From positions 1 through 64,000 of the forward strand of contig NZ_CANLYL010000006.1 in the NCBI RefSeq assembly GCF_947495275.1: 64,000 nucleotides of DNA. The letters are read 5' to 3'. Origin of the DNA: an uncultured Roseobacter sp. (lineage in GTDB: Bacteria > Pseudomonadota > Alphaproteobacteria > Rhodobacterales > Rhodobacteraceae). Made by a program: the position numbers and the translations under genes. Within the stretch, counting starts at the first letter, position 1, and each line of letters starts with the position of its first letter. The notes under the pieces are model-generated. The model was not told the origin of the DNA. It did no database searches and worked only from the letters and a program-made list of their open reading frames with translations. Below, one piece after another: positions 54,667-63,979 of the stretch.

Positions 54667-56556
54667 TCAAATCTCCTGGATGAGGGCGCGGTAAATATCC
54701 GGCAAGGCTTTAGTCAAGCGTTGAGGTTGCGGCAGAAGGGTAAACCCATGCTTTCCGAAAAGACGTGCGAACCAGTTCTGACCGTCTTCGTCTATGACGA
54801 TTCCATGGACCGCCTGACCCCGGTTGCGGGCTTCGCGAATTGCCATGTGGCTGTCCTCGATACCGTGCTGGCCTTCGTAGTGATCGAGATCATTGGGCTT
54901 GCCGTCAGTCAGTACCAGTAACAATTTGCAGCGTGCTGTTTCAGTGTCCAGCTGGGTGCTTACATGGCGAATTGCCGCGCCAAGACGGGTGTAGTGCCCG
55001 GGCTTAAGGCTGCAAATCCGATCCAGGACATCCGGAGAGAGAGCGGTGTCAAAGGTTTTGCATCTGTGCAGGAAGACCCTGTCGCGTCGCAACGATGAAA
55101 ATCCCCAGATCGCAAAACGATCACCGGTGGCATCAATCCCTCCGGCCAGAGCAGCCAGAGCGTCACGCGCCACGTCGATCACGTTGGTTTCCCCCACCGC
55201 GGCGTCGGTTGACCGCGAAGTATCCAAAAGGATAGCGACAGAGAGATCGCGCTCTGTCCGGCGGTGGCTCAGGTAGATGCGATCGCTGCAATACCCGTTT
55301 GTCTGCAGATCGACCCGGGCCGCTATCAATGCGTCCAGATCAAGATCGTCACCATCAAGTTGCCGGGGACTGTGAATGATCCGCGGATGAAGCGTTTCAA
55401 ACTGCCGCCTGACATCGCGCATGCGTTTGGGATCGGGGGTCAAAGCGACGTCCGCTGCGGGCTCTACATCTGCCTCCAGCACCCGACAGTGATCCGTCAT
55501 GTAGCTGCGGCTGCGATGATTCCACTCAGGATAGATGAATTCCCCGGCCAAACGTTCATGCTCCGCATCCCCTGGAGACAGATCAAGATGCAGACGCAAT
55601 CTCGTAGCCGCGCGTCGGTCATGCCTTGAGAGCGTGATGTTGTCCTGATCTTCCGCCGCTTTCTGCGCGTTCTCGTCATCATCGTCATCAACGCTGCGGT
55701 TCAGGTTCATGCTTTCGACCCAGCTTAGGATGGCCTCAAATCGATGGATGATAAAGCTGTCTTTGCGCATGGCTTCAGAAGTATCCGACCGCAGGCCAAG
55801 CTTGCGCGTGGTCGTTGCGGCTGCCGCCGGAGTTGCTGCGATCTGATCCGGGGACGCTTCGGAAAGCCCGCCTCCCCCGGGCTTGCCAAAGGACAACCAG
55901 AAGGGGACCGGCGCAAAACGGCAATATCCCTTGGGGGCTTGTCCCGTGGGCGGGTCATTGGGTTCCCGACCCGAGAGCGTTTCGAGGATTGCATTTTCGA
56001 TCATGGCTTCGGCCTTGGGGAGCCTATGAGAGGGGCGCGCTGCAATTGCGGCCTGTCGCATAAGGTGATGGCTCTGTCTCAACCCCGGGCATTGGTCGCG
56101 CACCATTTTTGAGAGTTGATGGTTCTGATGCAGCTGCATCCAATCAGCCACCGCCGGATCTGTCGGAAGCTCCGGCACCTCGGCCAGCGCGGCCATCGCT
56201 GTCAGCCAGAAATATGTGGTGCGGTTCAACTTCGCTTGTGAAAAACAAGCGATGCAAGGGGGCAATAACAACCGCTCACCATCGAAATATGCCTGATGCT
56301 GGGCGACATGTGCATTGCCCAGCTTACGCAACTTGTCCAATCGATGTTCCGATCGGGTGGCGGGTGCCGGGGCGATTTCAACCGAGCGAGCCCCGCCTAA
56401 CGCCCGAAACAGGCAAGAGAGGCTGGGACGCAATTCTTCCAAACTGGCCGAGGCGTCCAGATGAGCGGTTTCTTCGCCCAACGTGGCCGCGATCCCATGC
56501 CATATATTGCCGACCGTTTCCTCGGGCTCCATAAGATCAAGCGGGCGTATCGACAT
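54667..56556 (-). CDS. norD: Nitric oxide reductase activation protein NorD
   Basis: A 629-residue protein with a C-terminal von Willebrand A domain; DTSRSTD (about residue 440) is the MIDAS metal motif, followed by DGKPNDLDHYEG. The N-terminal half is helical and the middle has an acidic DDDDEN run. NorD and NorQ act together as a MoxR-type chaperone that inserts iron into NorB. It begins four bases after norQ. Confidence 0.93.
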   Translation of the reverse strand: MSIRPLDLMEPEETVGNIWHGIAATLGEETAHLDASASLEELRPSLSCLFRALGGARSVEIAPAPATRSEHRLDKLRKLGNAHVAQHQAYFDGERLLLPPCIACFSQAKLNRTTYFWLTAMAALAEVPELPTDPAVADWMQLHQNHQLSKMVRDQCPGLRQSHHLMRQAAIAARPSHRLPKAEAMIENAILETLSGREPNDPPTGQAPKGYCRFAPVPFWLSFGKPGGGGLSEASPDQIAATPAAAATTTRKLGLRSDTSEAMRKDSFIIHRFEAILSWVESMNLNRSVDDDDDENAQKAAEDQDNITLSRHDRRAATRLRLHLDLSPGDAEHERLAGEFIYPEWNHRSRSYMTDHCRVLEADVEPAADVALTPDPKRMRDVRRQFETLHPRIIHSPRQLDGDDLDLDALIAARVDLQTNGYCSDRIYLSHRRTERDLSVAILLDTSRSTDAAVGETNVIDVARDALAALAGGIDATGDRFAIWGFSSLRRDRVFLHRCKTFDTALSPDVLDRICSLKPGHYTRLGAAIRHVSTQLDTETARCKLLLVLTDGKPNDLDHYEGQHGIEDSHMAIREARNRGQAVHGIVIDEDGQNWFARLFGKHGFTLLPQPQRLTKALPDIYRALIQEI

Positions 56557-56560
56557 CGGA

Positions 56561-57364
56561 TCAGCCGTAAACCACTGTTATCAGGTCACGCAGCGCGGTT
56601 TTGACATCATCATCATCAGTTAACGGCTCGATGACGGCCACTTCAAGAACGTGGTCAAGGTTCATTCCGGCCTTCACAAGTTTTGCGGCATAGATCAGCA
56701 ACCGCGTTGAAACGCCTTCTTCCAGATCCATGCCGGATAACTTGCGAATATGCCCAGCCAGCCGCACAAGGGAGGTGACCCGCGTGTGATCAAGACCCGA
56801 TTCCCGAGCGATAACCCTGGTTTCAACGTCAGCTTCCGGGAAATCGAAAGTCAGCGACAAGAAGCGCTGCCGGGTGGAAGGTTTCATGCGTTTGAGAACA
56901 CTTTGATAACCCGGGTTGAAGCTGGCCACCAACATGAAACCGGGTGGCGCTTGCAGTGCTTCGCCAGTGCGGTCGATCATCAGCGTGCGCCGGTCGTCTG
57001 TTAGCGGATGCAGGACAACGGTGACGTCTTTGCGGGCCTCGACGACTTCGTCAAGATAGCAAATAGCACCCTCGCGCACGGCCCGTGTCAGGGGACCGTC
57101 GATCCATTCCGTTTCGCCGCCCCGCAACAGATAGCGACCGATCAGGTCGGGGGCAGAGAGATCGTCGTGGCAAGCAACGGTATAAAGTGTCCGCCCCATG
57201 CGCGCGGCCATATGCTCTACAAACCGGGTTTTGCCGCAACCGGTGGGCCCCTTCAAAAGCAGGGGGAGCCCATTTTCATGCGCGGTCTCAAAAAGGACAC
57301 ATTCCTGCGCTGTGGGTTCGTAAAATGGGGTGTGCAATTCTGGTGAGGGAGCATTCATGATCAT
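56561..57364 (-). CDS. norQ: Nitric oxide reductase activation ATPase NorQ
   Basis: A 267-residue MoxR-family AAA+ ATPase: Walker A GPTGCGKT (about 38-45), Walker B AICYLDEVVEAR, sensor-1 FMLVASFNPGYQ. It overlaps norB by ATGA. Partner of NorD in activating NO reductase. Confidence 0.95.
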   Translation of the reverse strand: MIMNAPSPELHTPFYEPTAQECVLFETAHENGLPLLLKGPTGCGKTRFVEHMAARMGRTLYTVACHDDLSAPDLIGRYLLRGGETEWIDGPLTRAVREGAICYLDEVVEARKDVTVVLHPLTDDRRTLMIDRTGEALQAPPGFMLVASFNPGYQSVLKRMKPSTRQRFLSLTFDFPEADVETRVIARESGLDHTRVTSLVRLAGHIRKLSGMDLEEGVSTRLLIYAAKLVKAGMNLDHVLEVAVIEPLTDDDDVKTALRDLITVVYG

Positions 57365-58710
57365 TCACCCGCGACCTGAGTGGCATCCCCTGGGGAGATG
57401 ATCTCGGCTTTGCGCACCACCAGCATGGCGTAGATGAAAAGCAGGGCTCCGATGACAACTGCTATACCCGCGCCAAATCGCATCAGGTAGAAAAGAGACA
57501 GCGCATCCTGCACGTCCATGTAGTAATCACCGATGACGCGTTGCAGATGTGTCTGGATGGTGCCCGCGAAGGTCAACACGAAGGTCATGAAAGCCATGCC
57601 TCCGGTCATCAGCCAGAAAGATCCCATGTTGAGAACCTGATTGTAGGGCTCCCTTCCGCGCAACATGGGCATGGCGTAGGTGAACATCGCGAGATTGAGC
57701 GCCACGTAGGCACCGTAAAAGGACAGATGCCCGTGCGCTGCCGTGATTTGGGTCCCGTGGCTGTAAAAGTTCACGCCATGCAGCGTATGCAGGAAACCCC
57801 AGACCCCTGCCCCGAAAAATGCCACGGTTGACGAACCCAAAGACCACAACAGCGCGGCCTTGTTGGGGTGGTTCCGGCGCCCTTTCCAGACCATGACAAA
57901 AGCAAAACTCATCATCAGAAAGAACGGAACAACTTCGAATGTCGAGAAGATGGACCCGATCCATTGCCAGTAGCCGGGCAGACCGATCCAGTAGAAATGG
58001 TGGCCCGTTCCCAAGATGCCGGAAAAAAGCGCCGTGGCGACGATGACATAGAGCCATTTCTCGACCACCTCACGGTCTACGCCGGTCAGTTTCAGCAGCA
58101 GGAAGGCGAGGATGGATGCCATCACCAGCTCCCATGTCGCTTCCACCCAAAGGTGCACCACGAACCACCAGTACATTTTATCCAGTGACAAATTGTCAGG
58201 GTTGATGAAGGCGAAAATCCACAACAGGCTGAGCAGCCACAAACCCATGAGCAAAACATTGGTGATGGCTGTTTTGCGACCCGCCAGAACGGTCATCGAG
58301 ACATTGAACAGGAAAATCAAAGCCGCGACCAGAATGCCAAACTTGACCCAGAGAGGCTGTTCGAGAAATTCGCGGCCGCCGTGTATTCCCATAAGATAAC
58401 TGCCGACCGCCCCAAGCGTGCCCACCATCAACAGGACCAACTGTATGTAGGCCAGTTTGACCGAGTAGATTTCGCACTCGCTTTCTTCGGGGATCAGGAA
58501 ATAAGCCGCTCCGAAAAAGCCCAGCAACAGCCAGACGATCAAGGCGTTGGTGTGAATCATCCGGATGATGTTGAAGGGCAGTATCTCGGAAAGGAAGTTC
58601 GGCGAGACATAGATCCAGCCGGCCAACAGCCCGCCCAACACCTGAACTCCGAAAAGCGCAATGGCACAGAGGAAATATGCGTAGGCGACTTTTTGGGAAG
58701 CGTATTTCAT
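57361..58710 (-). CDS. norB: Nitric oxide reductase large subunit
   Basis: A 449-residue heme-copper-oxidase-family subunit with twelve helices. Ligand histidines for the hemes and non-heme iron are seen in MIHTNALIVWLLLG, HLWVEATWELVMAS, GTGHHFYWIGLPGYW and HGHLSFYGAYVALN. The glutamate in VEATWE is the NorB-specific residue. It reduces NO to N2O with electrons from NorC. AAGGAGA precedes the ATG; the open frame continues upstream into norC and is not used. Confidence 0.96.
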   Translation of the reverse strand: MKYASQKVAYAYFLCAIALFGVQVLGGLLAGWIYVSPNFLSEILPFNIIRMIHTNALIVWLLLGFFGAAYFLIPEESECEIYSVKLAYIQLVLLMVGTLGAVGSYLMGIHGGREFLEQPLWVKFGILVAALIFLFNVSMTVLAGRKTAITNVLLMGLWLLSLLWIFAFINPDNLSLDKMYWWFVVHLWVEATWELVMASILAFLLLKLTGVDREVVEKWLYVIVATALFSGILGTGHHFYWIGLPGYWQWIGSIFSTFEVVPFFLMMSFAFVMVWKGRRNHPNKAALLWSLGSSTVAFFGAGVWGFLHTLHGVNFYSHGTQITAAHGHLSFYGAYVALNLAMFTYAMPMLRGREPYNQVLNMGSFWLMTGGMAFMTFVLTFAGTIQTHLQRVIGDYYMDVQDALSLFYLMRFGAGIAVVIGALLFIYAMLVVRKAEIISPGDATQVAGE

Positions 58711-58721
58711 TGGTTTTCTCC

Positions 58722-59174
58722 TTAACCTGCGTCGTTGGGGGGCCAACCCTGGGTGTCTGTCTGATCCGCCCAACGCAGGAACTCGGCCAGCGCGCGCATC
58801 TCTTCATCGGTGATCTCAAATCGCGGCATCTGGCGGCGACCTTCTACCCCGCTTGGTTGGGCTTCCATCCAACCCTTGAGCACCTCAAAGGCCCCTTCAG
58901 GATCATCGGCCACGCCCCAGCGGGTCATCACGTTGCCGACTTCCGGCGCAAAATAAGCGCCCTCTCCGTGCAGGGTATGGCAGTTGATGCAGCTATGGCG
59001 TTCCCAGACATGCTTGCCTAACGCCACCTCTTCGGTCAGCGGCATGCCGGCTGTTGATGTCTTGACCACGTAGCGATGGCTGTGTGCGGTCAACCCCACA
59101 AAAACCACCACAAAAAACAGCGAGCCCCCGTAAAAAATGTTACGCGCTCGCGATTTGGTTAGGAATTCTGACAT
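58722..59174 (-). CDS. norC: Nitric oxide reductase cytochrome c subunit
   Basis: A 150-residue membrane-anchored cytochrome c: one helix (about 12-30), heme site C62-x-x-C65-H66, and a methionine axial ligand in RRQMPRF. The start at 59174 matches the usual NorC N terminus (MSE-x-LTK...ARNIFYGG), though ATGs at 59183 and 59198 are possible. First gene of norCBQD. An FNR-like dyad lies 61 bp upstream. Confidence 0.93.
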   Translation of the reverse strand: MSEFLTKSRARNIFYGGSLFFVVVFVGLTAHSHRYVVKTSTAGMPLTEEVALGKHVWERHSCINCHTLHGEGAYFAPEVGNVMTRWGVADDPEGAFEVLKGWMEAQPSGVEGRRQMPRFEITDEEMRALAEFLRWADQTDTQGWPPNDAG

Positions 59175-59234
59175 TTCCTGCATCCCCTGTTCGCTCATGT
59201 TTCCCAGCCATACCCTGATGGCCGCGCGCGCAGG

Positions 59235-59248
59235 TTGTGCCAGCGCAA
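59235..59248. promoter_or_regulatory. Candidate NnrR/FNR-type box upstream of norC
   Basis: TTGTG-N4-CGCAA (TTGTGCCAGCGCAA) is a near match to the TTGCG-N4-CGCAA dyad bound by NnrR/Dnr regulators. It sits between norC and the divergent DUF1858 gene and could control both. Confidence 0.65.
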
Positions 59249-59295
59249 AGAACGCTGTGAATCTCATCTTAAATTTGTTGTGGAAGGAGGAGGCC

Positions 59296-59511
59296 TTGGC
59301 GCAGACCGCAGCAATAGACGACCCGGACATGCTCCTGTGTGATATCTTGCGCCGGTGGCCTCAAACCATTCCGGTTTTCATCCATTATAAGATGCTATGC
59401 GTCGGTTGCGCCATTACACCTTATCACACGCTGCGGGACGCCTGTATTGAACATGACGTATCCGAGGTGATGTTTCGCCGCGCTTTGAACCGGGCGATCA
59501 GACAGCATTAG
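59296..59511 (+). CDS. DUF1858-type redox-disulfide small protein
   Basis: A 71-residue cytoplasmic protein of the DUF1858 type: DMLLCDILRRWPQTIPVFIHY then MLCVGC with C35-x-x-C38. The TTG at 59296 is chosen because AAGGAGG lies five to six bases upstream and the domain begins right after it; the longer frame would run antisense into norC. Divergent from norC and convergent, with a 4-bp overlap, on nnrR. In other denitrifiers such genes are NO-responsive; a redox or cluster-repair role is likely. Confidence 0.72.
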   Translation: MAQTAAIDDPDMLLCDILRRWPQTIPVFIHYKMLCVGCAITPYHTLRDACIEHDVSEVMFRRALNRAIRQH

Positions 59512-60194
59512 GTACTATGTCGAACAAGTTTGTGTGGATCGGTGACCACGATCTTCTTGCGCGTGCTTTTGATAGTCCCTTCCCGCTCCCATGCGCTCAG
59601 CAAACGACTGACGGTATGCAATGTGCTGCCGGTCATCTCCGAGATGTCCTGACGTGTAATCGGAAACCCGATTTCAATTCCCTCATCGGTCTTATGCCCG
59701 GTTTGCTGAACAAGACGTAGCAGTGCATTTGCCACACGTTGTTCCACCTGTTGGGTAGCAAGCTCAAGGATGCGATTGTTCATGTCTTCGACGCGTTGAC
59801 CGACCGCGCCATAAACGCCCGTGGATAGCCCTTCATAGGTGGTCAGAAACTCCTGCAAGAGCTTCATTGGCCAACTCAGGCAAACACATTCTGCGGCGGC
59901 GACGGAGGTGGCAGGATACGTCGTGTGGCCCAGAGCCGCTGCGATCCCAAACAAGTGACCGCTGGGGATGTGCAGCGCGATCACCTGGTCGCCTTCCGGT
60001 GTCAATCGGACCACCCGCACATACCCATCAAGTAGAAGATAGAAGAATTCCGCTTCCTGACCTTCTTCGAAAACCGTTGCACCCAAATCGAACCGACAAG
60101 GTGTTGCGAGGTCCAGTATCGTTCGGATTTGGGCACGGTCGAGCTTTGAGAAAAGCGCAAGAGGTGTCAGGAGGCTTTCATCGAGATTGTTCAC
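59508..60194 (-). CDS. nnrR: Crp/Fnr-family NO-responsive regulator (NnrR/Dnr-like)
   Basis: A 228-residue Crp/Fnr protein starting with GTG: cyclic-nucleotide-like sensor domain (residues ~15-130), dimer helix and C-terminal HTH (ITRQDISEMTGSTLHTVSRLLSAWEREG). It lacks the N-terminal cysteines of FNR, so it holds no oxygen-labile cluster. NnrR/Dnr proteins sense NO through heme and activate nir and nor genes. Location between nor and pseudoazurin supports this. Confidence 0.88.
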   Translation of the reverse strand: MNNLDESLLTPLALFSKLDRAQIRTILDLATPCRFDLGATVFEEGQEAEFFYLLLDGYVRVVRLTPEGDQVIALHIPSGHLFGIAAALGHTTYPATSVAAAECVCLSWPMKLLQEFLTTYEGLSTGVYGAVGQRVEDMNNRILELATQQVEQRVANALLRLVQQTGHKTDEGIEIGFPITRQDISEMTGSTLHTVSRLLSAWEREGTIKSTRKKIVVTDPHKLVRHST

Positions 60195-60209
60195 ATTACG
60201 CCCCGCAGT

Positions 60210-60223
60210 TTGTCTTGGCGCAA
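60210..60223. promoter_or_regulatory. Candidate NnrR/FNR-type box upstream of pseudoazurin
   Basis: TTGTC-N4-CGCAA (TTGTCTTGGCGCAA) lies between nnrR and the divergent pseudoazurin gene, 71 bp before the latter. Its right half is identical to the norC site and its left half differs by one base from it. Confidence 0.55.
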
Positions 60224-60293
60224 AGAGGCGTGTGCCTGCTTCGGTCAGATTGCCGCCAATTCAAGCACATCGAACCCCAGAAAGGAAACCGTG

Positions 60294-60722
60294 ATGATGA
60301 TACGATCGCTGGCATGCGCCGCTTCACTGCTCTTCGGCACCGCCGTGACTGCCGAGACCATCGAGGTCAAAATGCTCAACAAGGGCGCGGAGGGGACCAT
60401 GGTGTTTGAGCCGGCCTATGTGGCCGCGCAGCCCGGAGATATCATTCATTTTATCTCTACAGACAAAGGGCATAATGCGGAATCCATTGACGGCATGCTG
60501 CCTGACGGCGTGGAGGCATTCAAAAGTAAACTGGGCGCAGATTTTGAGCTGACGGTCGAAGCCGAAGGCCTCTACGGCATCAAATGCACGCCCCACTACG
60601 CTCTGGGCATGGTTGCGTTGATCCAGGTCGGCGAGGCTGTGAACCTTGAGGCCGCGAAAGGCGTCAAGCAACGGGGCAAGGCGGCCAAACGTTTTGACCC
60701 CTTGTTTGAGAGCGTCCAGTAG
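60294..60722 (+). CDS. Pseudoazurin
   Basis: A 142-residue periplasmic blue copper protein with a signal peptide (1-20, ending VTA). Type 1 copper ligands are H60 (KGHN), C98, H101 and M106 (CTPHYALGM). AAAGGA precedes the start. Donates electrons to NirK and probably NorC-type acceptors. Divergent from nnrR. Confidence 0.93.
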   Translation: MMIRSLACAASLLFGTAVTAETIEVKMLNKGAEGTMVFEPAYVAAQPGDIIHFISTDKGHNAESIDGMLPDGVEAFKSKLGADFELTVEAEGLYGIKCTPHYALGMVALIQVGEAVNLEAAKGVKQRGKAAKRFDPLFESVQ

Positions 60723-60740
60723 CGTTCGCCAGTTTCAAGC

Positions 60741-60770
60741 GGCACGATGCTCTTTCTGGCGTATCGTGCC
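60741..60770 (+). terminator. Stem-loop between pseudoazurin and nnrS
   Basis: GGCACGAT (60741-60748) and ATCGTGCC (60763-60770) form a perfect 8-bp stem with a 14-nt loop, 18 bp after the pseudoazurin stop. No T-run, so partial termination or mRNA stabilisation is more likely. Confidence 0.5.
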
Positions 60771-60791
60771 GTTAACGAGGGCTCATTTGCG

Positions 60792-61976
60792 ATGATCCGT
60801 CCACGCATTTCGGTCATCTTTGGCATGGGGTTTCGCCCCTTTTTTACGCTGGCAACAGGCTTTGCCGTGATCGCCATCGTTTTGTGGATGGCAATGCTGT
60901 CCGGGCATTGGCAGCATTCAGGACCGCTTTCCCAGGTCGACTGGCATGTCCATGAGATGCTCTTTGGCTACACCTCTGCCGTTCTGACCGGTTTTTTGCT
61001 TACCGCTGTTCCGAACTGGACCGGGTTGCCTCCGATCAAAGGGTGGCCTTTGGGATTGGGTGCCGCGCATTGGATCGCCGGCCGCTTGGTCATGCTTGGC
61101 CTCTGGGAACTGCCGGACCTGATTGTCATGGTCATCGACACGAGCTTCTTGGCAGTGGTCAGTGTCAGCGTCGCAATTCAGCTTATCGTCAGCGGGAACT
61201 GGCGCAATCTGGTCGTGATCGGCTTGGTAGGCTTGTTATTGATCGCAGATGTTGCCTTTCACATCGAAGTTATGAGCTTCGGAATTGCGGATTACAGCCG
61301 CCGTGCCGGTTTTGCCGTGATCCTCATGCTGATCATCCTGATTGGTGGGCGCATCATTCCGAGCTTCACGAGAAATTGGCTGGTAAAGCAAAAGGCCACG
61401 TCTTTACCGGCCCCATTTGGTCGCATTGATATCCTGGCTCTTGCCGTCAGTTTTGTGGCTTTGGCGATGTGGGTGGCGCAATCGAACCCGCGTGCCACTG
61501 CTGTGGCCTTGGGTCTCGCGGCGATGTGTCACCTGATACGGCTGCTTGGCTGGAAGCCCTTAAGGGTTCGCCGATCTGCCATTCTGCTGATGTTACACGC
61601 AGCTTATTTATGCCTGCCCGTCGGACTCATCCTCCTTGCATTGGCGACCCGGGATCCCGGTCTCAGCCCGGCCTCAGGGCTACACATCCTCGGAATGGGC
61701 GCGATCGGCGGCATGACAGCCGCCGTCATGATGCGAGCCAGCCTTGGGCACACCGGACGCCGGTTGGTGGCGGGCCCTATCCTGACGGTCGCAATCACAT
61801 TAATTTTTGGTGCTGCACTTATCCGTGCCGTGCTGCCGTTCGCGACCTTGGCGGGGCTCACCGGTGTTCAGTTCGCCTCCTGTCTCTGGATCGTCGGCTT
61901 TGGTTTGATCTGCATGCGCATGTGGCCCTGGTTGCTTGGTTTGGCGCCCGCTAGCTTTCCCGGATCAGCCGAATGA
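60792..61976 (+). CDS. nnrS: NnrS-family membrane protein
   Basis: A 394-residue protein with about twelve helices. It has the NnrS features FGMGFRPFF near the N terminus, HVHEMLFGYTSAVLTGFLLTAVPNWTG, and GGRIIPSFTRNW. NnrS is a heme- and copper-containing inner-membrane protein that protects against NO. The start at 60792 lacks a strong ribosome site and upstream in-frame codons exist. The gene converges on nirV with a 26-bp overlap. Confidence 0.9.
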   Translation: MIRPRISVIFGMGFRPFFTLATGFAVIAIVLWMAMLSGHWQHSGPLSQVDWHVHEMLFGYTSAVLTGFLLTAVPNWTGLPPIKGWPLGLGAAHWIAGRLVMLGLWELPDLIVMVIDTSFLAVVSVSVAIQLIVSGNWRNLVVIGLVGLLLIADVAFHIEVMSFGIADYSRRAGFAVILMLIILIGGRIIPSFTRNWLVKQKATSLPAPFGRIDILALAVSFVALAMWVAQSNPRATAVALGLAAMCHLIRLLGWKPLRVRRSAILLMLHAAYLCLPVGLILLALATRDPGLSPASGLHILGMGAIGGMTAAVMMRASLGHTGRRLVAGPILTVAITLIFGAALIRAVLPFATLAGLTGVQFASCLWIVGFGLICMRMWPWLLGLAPASFPGSAE

Positions 61977-62757
61977 CCAGATGATCCGGAGGTAATCCGA
62001 CAGCACAGCCGCCAACGCTTGCATCGCGTACGAAATCAATGATGAACGCGCGGTGAATGCCCTGAGCTAGCCTGACACCGCAATAGTCATCGCTCTCGCG
62101 GATGTACTCGCCTTCTGCGGTCAGTTCCGCTTTTTTGAAGCATGTGGTTGTCCATTCCCAGACATTGCCACCGATGTAGCCGATGCCAAGTGCATTTTCG
62201 CCGTAAGCGCCAATGGCACGCAAGGAGGGATCCGCGTTTTCGCGCTGCTTTGTATTTGTGCGATATTCGTCAAGCCAACGTTGGGCCATGTCACCCGTAG
62301 GGGCTTCATCAAGGGCATCATCGACGTAGCGTTCGGCCGCTGCATGAGCCCACTCGGCGCCTGTTGGCAGCCGCCATTTCTGACCCGTTCGCTTTGATTG
62401 CCACTCGGCGAAGTCCAGAGCGTCGCGAAAATTGACCTGTGTTTGCGGCAGATCCGGAGCGTCCGATGAATGCGTCGATTTGCAAGCGCCATCCCGAACA
62501 CAAGCCATATAGGCTTGCTGAGTCACAGGATACCGCATCATCTCCAGATTTCCGGGAATTTCCACCTTTTCAAGAGGTGCCGTCCGGACGCGGCCATCGG
62601 TGCGAAATTCCCCGGTGGGGCGGTATTCGACTGTCCCGGCTGGCAGTGAGAGCATTTCAGGCAAATCATCCGGTAATGATTGCCGCATCATTTGTGAGAA
62701 AACAACGTAAGCGCCTGCAAAGGCTACCAGCGCTACGCCAAGACCGAACCCTTTCAT
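61951..62757 (-). CDS. nirV: NirV, formylglycine-generating-enzyme-fold protein
   Basis: A 268-residue protein with an N-terminal signal or anchor helix (GLGVALVAFAGAYVVF) and an FGE-sulfatase fold: VTQQAYMACVRDG, RLPTGAEWAHAAAERY, GNVWEWTTTCF. NirV genes follow nirK in many alphaproteobacteria; the role is unknown, perhaps maturation. GGGAGGG and AGG precede the ATG at 62757. The stop overlaps the end of nnrS on the other strand. Confidence 0.88.
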   Translation of the reverse strand: MKGFGLGVALVAFAGAYVVFSQMMRQSLPDDLPEMLSLPAGTVEYRPTGEFRTDGRVRTAPLEKVEIPGNLEMMRYPVTQQAYMACVRDGACKSTHSSDAPDLPQTQVNFRDALDFAEWQSKRTGQKWRLPTGAEWAHAAAERYVDDALDEAPTGDMAQRWLDEYRTNTKQRENADPSLRAIGAYGENALGIGYIGGNVWEWTTTCFKKAELTAEGEYIRESDDYCGVRLAQGIHRAFIIDFVRDASVGGCAVGLPPDHLVIRLIRES

Positions 62758-62784
62758 GAGAAACCTGCCCTCCCTGACGCGAAA

Positions 62785-62806
62785 TTGGGCGCAGGAGTGC
62801 GCCCAA
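62785..62806 (-). terminator. Stem-loop between nirK and nirV
   Basis: TTGGGCGCA (62785-62793), loop GGAG, TGCGCCCAA (62798-62806): a perfect 9-bp stem 24 bp after the nirK stop. It probably protects the nirK mRNA or attenuates read-through into nirV. Confidence 0.65.
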
Positions 62807-62830
62807 TGATGAGATTTGAGATACGAAACC

Positions 62831-63979
62831 CTATGGCAGCGCGGTTCGGCCTTCGTGCAGCACATCGTATTCAACGGGCGCGACCACCTGCGCCATCAGG
62901 TCATTGTTCCAGTTGCCCTCAACCACTACGTGCGCTGTTGCGCCTAGGTTCACGGCTTCGATCAGGTTGTGGTTCACGTAGGCATAGACGCCAGGTTGAA
63001 GGAACTCATAAAGTGCTGCACCAGCGGATCCGCCACGGATGAACCATGTTTCCAGATCGCGGTCGGGGATATTGTTGAATTTCCCCGCCTCCCAGACGAG
63101 GTCGCCATGGCCACCGATGAGGTGAGGCCTGCTGTCGCGGTTGGCTTGTGAATGTACGAAAAGCACCTTCTCTCCCTGCGCCGCGGTGAGTGCATTGTCG
63201 CCTGTCAATGCGCCCACGCGCCCGTTGAAAGTGACATGGGTCGGGATCAGCCCGTTCATGACCTCCAACGTATCAGGGTAGCTTTCACCAACATCCTCGA
63301 AGCGCTTGTAGTTCCCATCTTCATCCTTGGGGATGTAGAAGTCGTTTTCGCCGATGTAGAAAATGCGGTCATAGCTGACCGGCGCACCATTGTGATCACT
63401 CAACCCATTTCGGGGCAGCACCATGATGGCTCCCGACATCCCCGAAACCACATGCCAGGGGATCATCGGACCACCGGGTGCACAGTGATAAACAAAGGTG
63501 CCAGGCCGCGTTGCCTTGAACCTCAGCACGGTTTTCTCACCTGGGTTTACAAGCGTTAACGACCCACCTCCCAAAGCTCCGGTTGCCGAGTGGAAGTCAA
63601 TGTTGTGCTGCATCAGGTTTTCGGGCGGATTGAAGAGCGTCAATTCGACGTAGTCACCTTCATGAACCACCATCAACGGTCCGGGTACGGAGCCATTGAA
63701 AGTCATCGCTTGCAGATAGGCATCATCATCGACCTGAATCTCTTTTTCGATGATCTTCATCTCGAATTCGCGGATCACCGGCGGCTCCGAAGTGGTTTGC
63801 TCATGGGCATGAACAAATGGCGGGGTGACCAGCTTGTGTTTCACACGCTTGAGGCCGGACAGATCAACAGGTTCGGCGCCTGAAGTGTCCATAATTTCCT
63901 CGGCACTCGCGGTTTTGATCAACCCCGGGGTCGAAGCAAGAAAGGCGGTCCCCAGAAGGGCGGTTCTTCGAGTCATCAT
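62831..63979 (-). CDS. nirK: Copper-containing nitrite reductase
   Basis: A 382-residue two-cupredoxin-domain enzyme reducing nitrite to NO in the periplasm. A twin-arginine-like signal (TRRTALLG) opens it. Type 1 copper: H125, C166, H176, M181. Type 2 copper: H130, H165 and the late histidine in YVNHNLIEA. The active-site histidine is in GGHGD. Only 21 bp of upstream sequence is visible, so its promoter lies outside the window. Confidence 0.96.
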   Translation of the reverse strand: MMTRRTALLGTAFLASTPGLIKTASAEEIMDTSGAEPVDLSGLKRVKHKLVTPPFVHAHEQTTSEPPVIREFEMKIIEKEIQVDDDAYLQAMTFNGSVPGPLMVVHEGDYVELTLFNPPENLMQHNIDFHSATGALGGGSLTLVNPGEKTVLRFKATRPGTFVYHCAPGGPMIPWHVVSGMSGAIMVLPRNGLSDHNGAPVSYDRIFYIGENDFYIPKDEDGNYKRFEDVGESYPDTLEVMNGLIPTHVTFNGRVGALTGDNALTAAQGEKVLFVHSQANRDSRPHLIGGHGDLVWEAGKFNNIPDRDLETWFIRGGSAGAALYEFLQPGVYAYVNHNLIEAVNLGATAHVVVEGNWNNDLMAQVVAPVEYDVLHEGRTALP

